12,137 bases of DNA. Source: Bacteroidota bacterium. GTDB lineage: Bacteria; Bacteroidota; Ignavibacteria; Ignavibacteriales; Ignavibacteriaceae. The stretch's first letter is position 1, and every line of letters begins with the position of its first letter. Below are positions 1 through 5,647 of this stretch, piece after piece. A program made the position numbers and the translations under genes. Below the pieces are notes generated by a model. It was not told the DNA's origin, searched no databases, and was given only the letters and a program-made list of their open reading frames with translations. Location: NCBI GenBank assembly GCA_023453665.1, contig JAEXTA010000224.1, forward strand, positions 1 to 12,137. The letters are read 5' to 3'.

Positions 1-789
1 AGGCAGTATGTCTTTTGCATAAAGAATTCCAATGATCTGGTCAAGATCATCTTTGTAAAGCGGAATTCTGCTGTGCCCGGATGATGTGATTACATCAATC
101 AGTTCATTAAATTGTGTTTCAGCAGAAACCGAAACAATATCGACACGTGGAGTCATTATTTCCTGAACTGTAACTGATCTGAAACTAACAATTCCGTTTA
201 TAAGTCCTTTTTCATCCTGTTCAAGTGTACCGCGTTCGTGCCCGATGTTTACAAGCTCAGGAATTTCTTCAACTGATATTGCAGACTTCGATTTATTGAA
301 TTTTATTTTTGCAACAGATAAACGGATTAATTCTGTAATTGATTCCGCAAGCGGGTATAAAACTATGCTTATCCAATACAGCGGAACGGCAACTATCTTT
401 GTAAATGTTAACGGCTTTTGAGCAGCAATGATCTTGGGAAACAACTCTCCCAATAAAATGATCAGGATAGTCAGTATGATTATCTGAACGCTGAGGACAA
501 GATCTTCCGGTTGATTAATAGTTTGTGCAATTTCAAGCGCTATCAATACTGATATTATCGATGCTGCTACATTAACAATAGTATTACCGATTAAAATTGT
601 GACTAAAAGCCGCCGAGGGAAATCAAGCAGAAATGTAATATACCTGAGAAGAATTGGACGGCTGGCAAGGTTTTGTTTAATCTTTTTTTTATCAAGCGAA
701 AAGAGAGCTACTTCTGATCCTGAAAAAAAAGCCGAACATATAAAAAGAAAAAATAAGATAATTAATTTGCCTTGCCAGCCAACATCCAC
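1..789 (-). CDS. CNNM/CBS-domain membrane protein (CorC/HlyC or GldE-like), 3' end cut by window edge
   Basis: Frame read from the minus strand: 263 residues are visible, and the C-terminus lies beyond position 1. The start is GTG at 787-789. An in-frame TAA lies two codons upstream, no in-frame ATG is near, and an AAAGGA stretch lies about 10 nt before it. Residues 8-165 form a DUF21/CNNM transmembrane domain with family signatures: SGSEVALFSL near 23, GNTIVNVAAS near 68, and GELFPKIIAAQKP near 114. The first CBS domain starts near 210 (MTPRVDIVSV, then GHSRIPLYKDDLD). The second CBS and C-terminal CorC/HlyC domains, expected in full-length members of about 420-440 residues, are off the window. 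Family members are linked to divalent-cation (Mg2+/Co2+) transport or resistance. The Bacteroidota member GldE is associated with gliding motility. The gene follows ssb by 32 nt and is probably cotranscribed with it. Substrate and role here are not known. Confidence 0.85.
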   Translation of the reverse strand, partial: MDVGWQGKLIILFFLFICSAFFSGSEVALFSLDKKKIKQNLASRPILLRYITFLLDFPRRLLVTILIGNTIVNVAASIISVLIALEIAQTINQPEDLVLSVQIIILTILIILLGELFPKIIAAQKPLTFTKIVAVPLYWISIVLYPLAESITELIRLSVAKIKFNKSKSAISVEEIPELVNIGHERGTLEQDEKGLINGIVSFRSVTVQEIMTPRVDIVSVSAETQFNELIDVITSSGHSRIPLYKDDLDQIIGILYAKDILP

Positions 790-821
790 AGTTTAATTAA
801 TCCTTTTGTTGTTTAACAAAA

Positions 822-1241
822 TTAGAACGGAAGATCGTCATTAGCCTGTTCATCCTTAATGTCTGCAGGACCACTAAAATCTGTTTGATCTGAACTACCG
901 GAATCGGATGCTGAACCATCAAGCAGAATAATTTTCTCCGCTATAACTTCAACAGAAAACCGTTTGATATTTTCTTTGTCAGTATAATCACGCTTGCTAA
1001 GCCTGCCTTCAACATAAACCTTCTTGCCTTTTTTAAGATTATCTTTAAAGTAATCGGACAGACTGAAGGATACTATATTGTGCCAGGTAGTCTCATTCTG
1101 CCAGTTTCCTTCTTTGTTTTTGAAACCATGCGTTGTTGCTAATGAAAAACTTGTAACTGAAACATTACTTGTTGTAAAACGTGTTTCAGCATCTCTTCCA
1201 AGATTTCCTATAAGCATAATCCTGTTTAGCGAAAAAGCCAT
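822..1241 (-). CDS. ssb: single-stranded DNA-binding protein SSB
   Basis: A 139-residue protein with the bacterial SSB plan. Residues 1-107 are an OB fold beginning MAFSLNRIMLIGNLGRDAE, with the usual WHNIVSF strand at 53-59 and KKGKKVYVEGRLSKRDY around 70-86. A short Ser/Asp/Gly-rich linker (108-134) follows, then the acidic tip DDLPF at 135-139, which in known SSBs docks replication and repair partners. It coats single-stranded DNA as a tetramer during replication, recombination and repair. At 139 residues it is shorter than E. coli SSB (178), the difference being in the disordered linker. The ATG is preceded by an excellent Shine-Dalgarno (AAGGAGGG, 1246-1253). It lies 47 nt after a SPOR lipoprotein and 32 nt before the CNNM/CBS gene, which suggests one transcript. 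The alternative that this is a non-replicative paralogue cannot be excluded without seeing the rest of the genome. Confidence 0.97.
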   Translation of the reverse strand: MAFSLNRIMLIGNLGRDAETRFTTSNVSVTSFSLATTHGFKNKEGNWQNETTWHNIVSFSLSDYFKDNLKKGKKVYVEGRLSKRDYTDKENIKRFSVEVIAEKIILLDGSASDSGSSDQTDFSGPADIKDEQANDDLPF

Positions 1242-1245
1242 AACG

Positions 1246-1253
1246 CCCTCCTT
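1246..1253 (-). promoter_or_regulatory. strong Shine-Dalgarno of ssb
   Basis: The minus strand reads AAGGAGGG four nucleotides before the ssb ATG. It is the best ribosome-binding site in the window and fixes the ssb start. It also shows that this organism uses anti-Shine-Dalgarno pairing, which bears on its taxonomic placement. Confidence 0.8.
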
Positions 1254-1288
1254 GATTTTGTTTTGAAACTATTACACCGGAATATCTT

Positions 1289-1714
1289 TTAATAAACAGT
1301 AACAACCCAGGCATCTTTAAACTCTTCCCGGATTTTCAAACTGTTTCTTTTTTTTACTGCATCATTTTTATTTATAAATTTTTCACTCAGTTGAACTACG
1401 AAAAGATTTACTTCGTGACTATAGTCAACCAGAATATCGTCAGAAATTATTTCTTTACTTTTCTTTAAAAATAATTCCGCCTTCTGACGTGTTGTAAATG
1501 CTCCGATCTGTACAACGTAATGAGATGCTTTATTTGTTTCCCGAACTACCTCTTTTGGTTCAACTTTGATAGTTGAATCAACAGGAATTTCATCAAATAC
1601 ATATGTGTTATCATTTTCGGTTTCAGTATTATCCGAAATTTCCTGCGGGGCAGAACATCCTGCCAGGTAAACTGAAAATAAGATAACCAAAAGCATTATA
1701 TATTTAGTTAGCAT
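1289..1714 (-). CDS. SPOR-domain lipoprotein
   Basis: A 141-residue secreted lipoprotein. Residues 1-19 are a hydrophobic signal peptide ending in the lipobox LAGC, with Cys20 as the lipidation site. Residues 21-62 are an acidic, low-complexity linker rich in Asp, Glu, Asn and Thr. Residues 65-141 form a SPOR domain, with HYVVQIGAFTTRQKAELF at the first strand and helix, and closing strands NLFVVQLS and AWVVTVY. SPOR domains bind glycan strands lacking stem peptides and often direct proteins to the division septum. The protein probably sits in the outer or inner membrane leaflet facing the periplasm and binds peptidoglycan; a specific division role is inference. The start is ATG with GGAG 8 nt upstream. 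It begins a likely three-gene unit with ssb and the CNNM/CBS gene, and follows the terminator of the TonB-dependent receptor. Confidence 0.88.
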   Translation of the reverse strand: MLTKYIMLLVILFSVYLAGCSAPQEISDNTETENDNTYVFDEIPVDSTIKVEPKEVVRETNKASHYVVQIGAFTTRQKAELFLKKSKEIISDDILVDYSHEVNLFVVQLSEKFINKNDAVKKRNSLKIREEFKDAWVVTVY

Positions 1715-1735
1715 AACATTTTCTCCACGTTAAGC

Positions 1736-1763
1736 ATTATAAAAATACATAATGTAAGTCGAA
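1736..1763 (-). promoter_or_regulatory. candidate promoter of the SPOR lipoprotein-ssb unit, with palindrome
   Basis: On the minus strand a perfect TATAAT (1741-1736) lies about 21 nt before the SPOR lipoprotein ATG. A weak -35-like TTCGAC (1763-1758) lies 16 bp upstream. The spacer contains an 11-bp perfect palindrome, TACAT-A-ATGTA (1746-1756), which could be an operator or could arise by chance in AT-rich DNA. The position, between the receptor's terminator and the next gene, supports a promoter. The poor -35 keeps confidence low. Confidence 0.35.
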
Positions 1764-1805
1764 AGAGAAAACCCATTTAATCTAAAACAGTCTGATATGG
1801 GTTTT
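1760..1805 (-). terminator. rho-independent terminator after the TonB-dependent receptor
   Basis: A perfect 9-bp inverted repeat (1768-1776 with 1797-1805; AAAACCCAT on the minus strand) encloses a 20-nt loop. The hairpin starts about 20 nt after the receptor stop codon and is followed on the minus strand by a pyrimidine-rich stretch (TTTTCTCTTTC). The long loop and interrupted T-run make it moderate rather than strong. Confidence 0.6.
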
Positions 1806-1825
1806 TATTCAATATCCTGATAGAA

Positions 1826-4048
1826 TCAAAATGTAATGTTTATGGAAGCTAACGCCCTTCTTCGTAATAATGAACCACCAAGAATCTCATAATGTTCTTT
1901 GTCTAAAAGATTGGTGACGTTCAAATTAAAACTTAGGTAATTATTAATTATGTATGTCCCACCAAGATTTACCATAGTGTATTCAACTACTTCACCATCT
2001 CTGAATATACCTGCAGCCCATGGAAATGTCGGGACATATTTAACCTTTATCGAAACACTGTGTCCGTTAGGATGATAATAAGTAATACCGCCATTTATTT
2101 TGTATTTAGGCGAGTTCGGGAGCAGATAATCATTTTCGCCCTTTTCTATCACATCAAATCCGAAATAGGAATAGTTTGCGTCAACCAAAATGTTATCAGT
2201 TACATAATAATTAGCTGAAGCTTCAAAGCCATATTCATCCACTTTACCGGCATTACCGTAACTCCAGACTGAGTAACGTATTCCGTTTTCAAAAATGCTT
2301 TCACCTGTTGGACCTAAATCAGTTATAAAATCTTTTAACTGGTTAAAATATAAATCAAGTGTAAAGAACAAATTATTAAAATAAATTCCTTTATAACCTA
2401 TCTCATAACCTGTTATTTTTTCAGTTATTAAATCCGGGTTACCTGTATAGACAGTTGAAGTAGTAAACGGAGGTATTGTTGGCGGAGATTTAACATACAA
2501 ATATTGTTCAGAATAGTTTGGCGCCTGAAAAGCCTGGTTGTATGTTAACCTTATTGAATGTGAAGGATTAATAGTATAGACAAATGCCAACTTAGGTGAA
2601 AATTCACTGTCGTGTAATGAACTCCTATCCCATCTTACTGCTCCGATTGTTTTAAATGTGCTGTTAAATTTATATTCCACCTGGGTGAACAGGCTTGAAG
2701 TATTATCATCCCGCGGTTCCAACATTAAAGTTCCTTTTGTATCAATATTCACAAGCCGGTGTGATCCACCTAATACTACAAAGAGTTTTTCATCAAGTCC
2801 GTTAAAACTATATTGAACTTCCGCATTTTGAATCCATGCATCCTGAATAAGGTTAAGTCCAGTTGCAAGTGATTTTTCAGGTTTAATATTATTTCTGCCG
2901 TTAGCCCAATACATAACATTAATTCCATATCCATTATAATTAAACCTAAACCATGGTCTGGAAGCTTTCTGAACCTGTACTCGTCCAATACCTGTCACAA
3001 TCGTTTCATTTTCAACTTGTGTGTAACCGCCTTCTCCTGTTAATAATGATTTGTCGTCCAATTCATAATCAATACGCATACTTCCGTATATAGACCGGAT
3101 TGCATCGTCGTTCACATCAATCTGTTCATTGTTAAGAGCAGTTAACCCAGCATATTCAAAGTTGTAGTTTTTTCTTGAAGTTACAAATGATTTTCCCTGG
3201 TAACCGCCGATCATTGTTCTGTAACTTAATTTGCCCACTGCATTTGCAAATCGTATATCGGAACGGTATGAATTTGATTCACCAGCGGTAAGATTAATTC
3301 TAGTACCTGTCACATCTTTGGGTCTGTTTGAGGATATGTTCATGACACCATTAAAAGCATTTGCTCCATACAATGCTGAACCAGGTCCTCGCACCAGTTC
3401 TATTCGACCCAATTCCTCGACCGGTGTTGAAAGACCATTCCATTCTGTTGCACCAAGAAAGGCAGTTCCAAGATCACGTCCATCAAGAAGCACCAGCACT
3501 CTTCGATTTAGCGAACTATTAAATCCCCGTGTGTTAATATTGAAATCAAACAAACCGCTTTGAGCTACATCTATCCCTGGTTCCATTTCCAGAAGTTTGG
3601 CTATTTGTCCGTGACTGCCAAAACGTTGAATATCTTTTGCATCAATAACTGTAATTGCATTTGGAGCTTCTGTTATTCTCTCCTGCTTTAACGATGCGCC
3701 ATAAACGACAACTTCACCAACGTCAATAGATGTTGAATGAATTCTAAAATTAATAATTGTTTCTTTTCCGGCTTCAATATTTACGATCTGTTCAACCCGT
3801 GAAAAACCGACTGCAGAGACTATAACATTATGACTTCCAACCGGTATTCCGCTAAGTCTGTAATTACCTGATAAATCTGTCGCAGCACCTAAACTGGTAT
3901 TTTGAACAACTACATTCACATAAGAAAGAGGCTCATTATTTTTTTCATCAACGATATTTCCCGAAAGACTTCCTGTGCTCTGTGCAAATAAAAAGGTGGA
4001 AGGTATAATTATCAGTATCAGGCTGAATATATTTATCAGTCTATTCAT
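1826..4048 (-). CDS. TonB-dependent outer-membrane receptor
   Basis: A 740-residue receptor. Residues 1-23 are a signal peptide ending ...FAQ. Residues 26-103 are a carboxypeptidase-regulatory-like beta-sandwich (GSLSGNIVDEKNNEPLSYVNV, then TDLSGNYRLSGIPVGSHNV), common in Bacteroidota-type receptors. A plug domain follows at about 125-240, with RRVLVLLDGRD near 182 and the conserved VEELGRIELVRGPGSALYG at 210-228. Residues from about 250 form a 22-strand-type beta-barrel ending in a C-terminal phenylalanine (SINITF), the usual outer-membrane insertion signal. Such receptors import ligands (siderophores, cobalamin, metals, glycans) using force relayed by TonB-ExbB-ExbD. The substrate cannot be read from the sequence. 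There is no SusD partner next to it, which argues against a typical glycan-uptake pair. The ATG has GAGG 5 nt upstream. It is bracketed by terminators on both sides, so it is probably transcribed alone. Confidence 0.93.
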   Translation of the reverse strand: MNRLINIFSLILIIIPSTFLFAQSTGSLSGNIVDEKNNEPLSYVNVVVQNTSLGAATDLSGNYRLSGIPVGSHNVIVSAVGFSRVEQIVNIEAGKETIINFRIHSTSIDVGEVVVYGASLKQERITEAPNAITVIDAKDIQRFGSHGQIAKLLEMEPGIDVAQSGLFDFNINTRGFNSSLNRRVLVLLDGRDLGTAFLGATEWNGLSTPVEELGRIELVRGPGSALYGANAFNGVMNISSNRPKDVTGTRINLTAGESNSYRSDIRFANAVGKLSYRTMIGGYQGKSFVTSRKNYNFEYAGLTALNNEQIDVNDDAIRSIYGSMRIDYELDDKSLLTGEGGYTQVENETIVTGIGRVQVQKASRPWFRFNYNGYGINVMYWANGRNNIKPEKSLATGLNLIQDAWIQNAEVQYSFNGLDEKLFVVLGGSHRLVNIDTKGTLMLEPRDDNTSSLFTQVEYKFNSTFKTIGAVRWDRSSLHDSEFSPKLAFVYTINPSHSIRLTYNQAFQAPNYSEQYLYVKSPPTIPPFTTSTVYTGNPDLITEKITGYEIGYKGIYFNNLFFTLDLYFNQLKDFITDLGPTGESIFENGIRYSVWSYGNAGKVDEYGFEASANYYVTDNILVDANYSYFGFDVIEKGENDYLLPNSPKYKINGGITYYHPNGHSVSIKVKYVPTFPWAAGIFRDGEVVEYTMVNLGGTYIINNYLSFNLNVTNLLDKEHYEILGGSLLRRRALASINITF

Positions 4049-4080
4049 TCGTTCCTCATATTTAATAATATGAATAGCTA

Positions 4081-4116
4081 TAAAAAATTAAACCCCGGTT
4101 TAAATAAATCGGGGTT
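4081..4116 (-). terminator. rho-independent terminator after the lipoprotein gene
   Basis: On the minus strand AACCCCG and CGGGGTT (4110-4116 and 4091-4097) pair perfectly. After one mismatch, three more T-A pairs close a 4-nt loop. The hairpin begins about 18 nt after the lipoprotein stop and is followed by a T-rich run (TTTAATTTTTTATA). It separates the lipoprotein from the downstream receptor, whose own promoter must lie in the remaining roughly 40 nt. Confidence 0.8.
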
Positions 4117-4134
4117 ATTATATTTTAATTATTT

Positions 4135-4938
4135 TTAGAAATTTTTTGCAGTGAGAGTCTGAACTTTACCATTTGATTCTGCATCACCTCTTAGTTCGAT
4201 CTTTACAGGTCCAACATTTTCAACCATCCAGAGTTTTGCTGTAGGGTTTGTTGAAATTGATGTTGTTGAACTGCCGAGATAAACTCTTCTCGTGGCAACA
4301 AGTCTGTATGTTACATAATCAGTTCCGGCAACTGTAAGATTCTCTTTTGCTTCGAATTCTCCTTTTATCTCAAGGCGAACCTGTCCGACAACATTACTCG
4401 TGAATGTTTCATTAAAAGCAACCCAGTCTGTTCCGACATTGGAACTTGGTTTAGCAAGCAGAATCCACCTTAGTGAATCTGCTCTTATTCCAGAAGTCGA
4501 ATCTCCGGCTGTTGCATAGATTTTCTGACTTCTGAAAAAGTATCCCAGATTTGTCAGGAAATGATATTCATTCGCAACCGTATCATGATGTGCCAGAAAA
4601 GTTCTTGGAACGGTAAGCCCGAATACTTTTGTAGTATCTAAAATAACAGTTGGCTGTGTGTGAGGCGGTGGTCCCGGGGCAACTTTACCAGCAATAATCC
4701 ATTTCGATTCATAACCAACTTCACTGCCAGCAATCGGCACATCTGTATCAAGGCTTAATAAAGTGCCGGAATTATATATAAGCACATTACCGGGAGTTAA
4801 CGGAAAAATATTTGCAGGAACCGATTCCGGCGGAGTGCCGCTAATTGGATCATCGTCCTTTGAACAACCTGTAAACATAAAACTATTCAGTAATCCTAAA
4901 ACCATTATAAACGGAAATATTCTTTTTAAATTTTTCAT
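4135..4938 (-). CDS. lipoprotein of unknown function
   Basis: I do not recognise this 267-residue protein. Residues 1-24 form a lipoprotein signal peptide with lipobox FTGC, so Cys25 is the likely lipidation site. A charged spacer (SKDDDP) and a Pro/Ser-rich linker follow. From about 42 to the end the sequence alternates in a way typical of beta-rich extracytoplasmic domains. It opens with FPLTPGNVLIYN and ends with LWMVENVGPVKIEL. These resemble the pattern 'level set by property, then ...GVGxVK...' seen in uncharacterised surface lipoproteins of this phylum; that is a family impression, not an assignment. No catalytic motif is visible. It has its own promoter region upstream and a terminator downstream, and stands directly before a TonB-dependent receptor. 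A functional link to the receptor is possible but only inferred from adjacency. It does not look like SusD: it is too short and lacks helical TPR-like repeats. Confidence 0.8.
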   Translation of the reverse strand: MKNLKRIFPFIMVLGLLNSFMFTGCSKDDDPISGTPPESVPANIFPLTPGNVLIYNSGTLLSLDTDVPIAGSEVGYESKWIIAGKVAPGPPPHTQPTVILDTTKVFGLTVPRTFLAHHDTVANEYHFLTNLGYFFRSQKIYATAGDSTSGIRADSLRWILLAKPSSNVGTDWVAFNETFTSNVVGQVRLEIKGEFEAKENLTVAGTDYVTYRLVATRRVYLGSSTTSISTNPTAKLWMVENVGPVKIELRGDAESNGKVQTLTAKNF

Positions 4939-5064
4939 AATTTATGACTCCATTTTATTGTTGCTGACATGTCTGCCCAAAAAGAAGCAAATCTTAATTC
5001 CAATTTTCCTCCGACTTTAGTTTGAAAGTTTGTTTTTATTAACCCCTTACTGAATACGTGTGCA
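4939..5064 (-). promoter_or_regulatory. long 5' leader of the lipoprotein gene, with a possible short upstream ORF
   Basis: If transcription starts about 7 nt after the -10 at 5065-5070, the leader is roughly 120 nt. It contains a good Shine-Dalgarno (GGAGG, about 5011-5015) four nucleotides before a TTG. That TTG opens a 22-codon frame ending in a TGA that overlaps the lipoprotein ATG as ATGA. The lipoprotein also has its own GGAG about 9 nt upstream of its start. Whether the short frame is translated is unknown. I recognise no riboswitch fold in this stretch. Confidence 0.3.
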
Positions 5065-5093
5065 ATGTTAACGAATGACAAATATATTGTCAA
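5065..5093 (-). promoter_or_regulatory. sigma70-type promoter of the lipoprotein gene
   Basis: The minus strand carries a perfect TTGACA (5093-5088), a 17-bp spacer and TAACAT (5070-5065, four of six matches to TATAAT). It is the best -35/-10 pair I found in the window and lies in the only long gap between genes, upstream of the lipoprotein. A second perfect TTGACA lies 22 bp further upstream. The promoter overlaps the inverted repeat and direct repeats described separately, so it is likely regulated. Confidence 0.55.
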
Positions 5094-5118
5094 CTAAATA
5101 TTTACGGTTTGTCAACTA
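5076..5118. repeat. two 10-bp direct repeats plus an inverted half-site over a promoter
   Basis: On the minus strand TAGTTGACAA occurs exactly twice (5118-5109 and 5096-5087), with start points 22 bp apart, about two helical turns. The downstream copy also forms a 17-bp inverted repeat, TGACAA-N5-TTGTCA (5076-5092). So three TTGACA-like half-sites lie on one face of the DNA over the -35 region. This is the arrangement of a transcription-factor operator, although duplicated -35 elements could explain part of it. Confidence 0.5.
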
Positions 5119-5146
5119 TTGAATTGAGGGAATTATTATGCAGGAA

Positions 5147-5647
5147 TTATTCTATTACAAACAATACTGTGCCCTTCTCAACAGCGTTACCTTCTTTTGC
5201 ACTTATTGATTTTATTCTGCCCTGAATTGGTGATCGCAGATCATTTTCCATTTTCATCGCTTCAAGGATCATCACAGATTCCCCTTGTACAACCTCTTCA
5301 CCCGGTTGTTTGTTTATTTTAACTATCATACCAGGCATAGGTGCTTTAATAACTGTATGATGGTTTTTAGAATTTCGTGTACTTAGCATTTCCAGAGCTT
5401 TTTCCTGCAGAGCAGTTCGTATTGTCACTTCAGTAGCATCTGATCGGTAGTAGATAAGATATGATTCATCGGATTTTTTTTGAGTGTACATTTCGTAAAA
5501 TTCTGTTCCAATCTTTAAAATGTAGCCGCTTCCATTCAGACTTTGTATTGCATAGTCTTTAATTTCTCCATCAACAGAAACTTTATTTTCATCAATGAAC
5601 TTTATAACCCTTTTTTTTCCTTTGATGGTTGCTAAAATCTCATTCAT
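5147..5647 (-). CDS. biotin carboxyl carrier protein of an acyl-CoA carboxylase
   Basis: A 166-residue biotin carrier. Residues 1-85 form a beta-rich N-terminal region resembling the part preceding the biotinyl domain in propionyl-/methylcrotonyl-CoA carboxylase alpha chains. Residues 97-166 are the biotinyl domain, starting IKAPMPGMIVKINKQPGEEV. The motif EAMKMENDLRSP places the biotinylated lysine at Lys132. The carrier swings carboxybiotin from the carboxylase to a carboxyltransferase. The EAMKMEN form and the N-terminal region fit acyl-CoA or pyruvate carboxylases better than the AccB of fatty-acid synthesis, which usually has a Pro/Ala-rich linker. Its ATG overlaps the end of the biotin carboxylase gene by 8 nt, so translation is likely coupled. 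The carboxyltransferase is not in the window, so the acyl-CoA substrate is undecided. No clear terminator is visible after the stop. Confidence 0.9.
   Translation of the reverse strand: MNEILATIKGKKRVIKFIDENKVSVDGEIKDYAIQSLNGSGYILKIGTEFYEMYTQKKSDESYLIYYRSDATEVTIRTALQEKALEMLSTRNSKNHHTVIKAPMPGMIVKINKQPGEEVVQGESVMILEAMKMENDLRSPIQGRIKSISAKEGNAVEKGTVLFVIE

Noticed and set aside
599..796. Open frame on the plus strand, 65 codons
   Set aside because: It lies antisense to the well-supported CNNM/CBS gene, has Lys/Arg-rich composition typical of shadow frames, and shows no family features.
2776..2988. Second minus-strand frame of 70 codons inside the receptor gene
   Set aside because: It is fully contained in the receptor in another frame, and the receptor reads through uninterrupted with normal barrel sequence. 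No sign of frameshift.
4057..4072. AT-rich inverted repeat CATATT-N4-AATATG just before the receptor's Shine-Dalgarno
   Set aside because: Six-base arms of A/T-rich sequence are expected by chance in such an AT-rich gap. Without a matching promoter or a second copy I do not call it an operator.
4135..4938. SusD-like partner of the adjacent receptor
   Set aside because: The protein is 267 residues, half the usual SusD length, beta-rich rather than helical, and separated from the receptor by a terminator.
4939..5064. Riboswitch in the lipoprotein leader (cobalamin, TPP or similar)
   Set aside because: I see no conserved box or multi-helix pattern of a known class, and the length is short for a cobalamin riboswitch.
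5097..5146. Terminator after the biotin carrier gene
   Set aside because: Only short AATT-type self-complementary pieces are present, with no GC-rich stem and no T-run. Termination here may be rho-dependent or absent.
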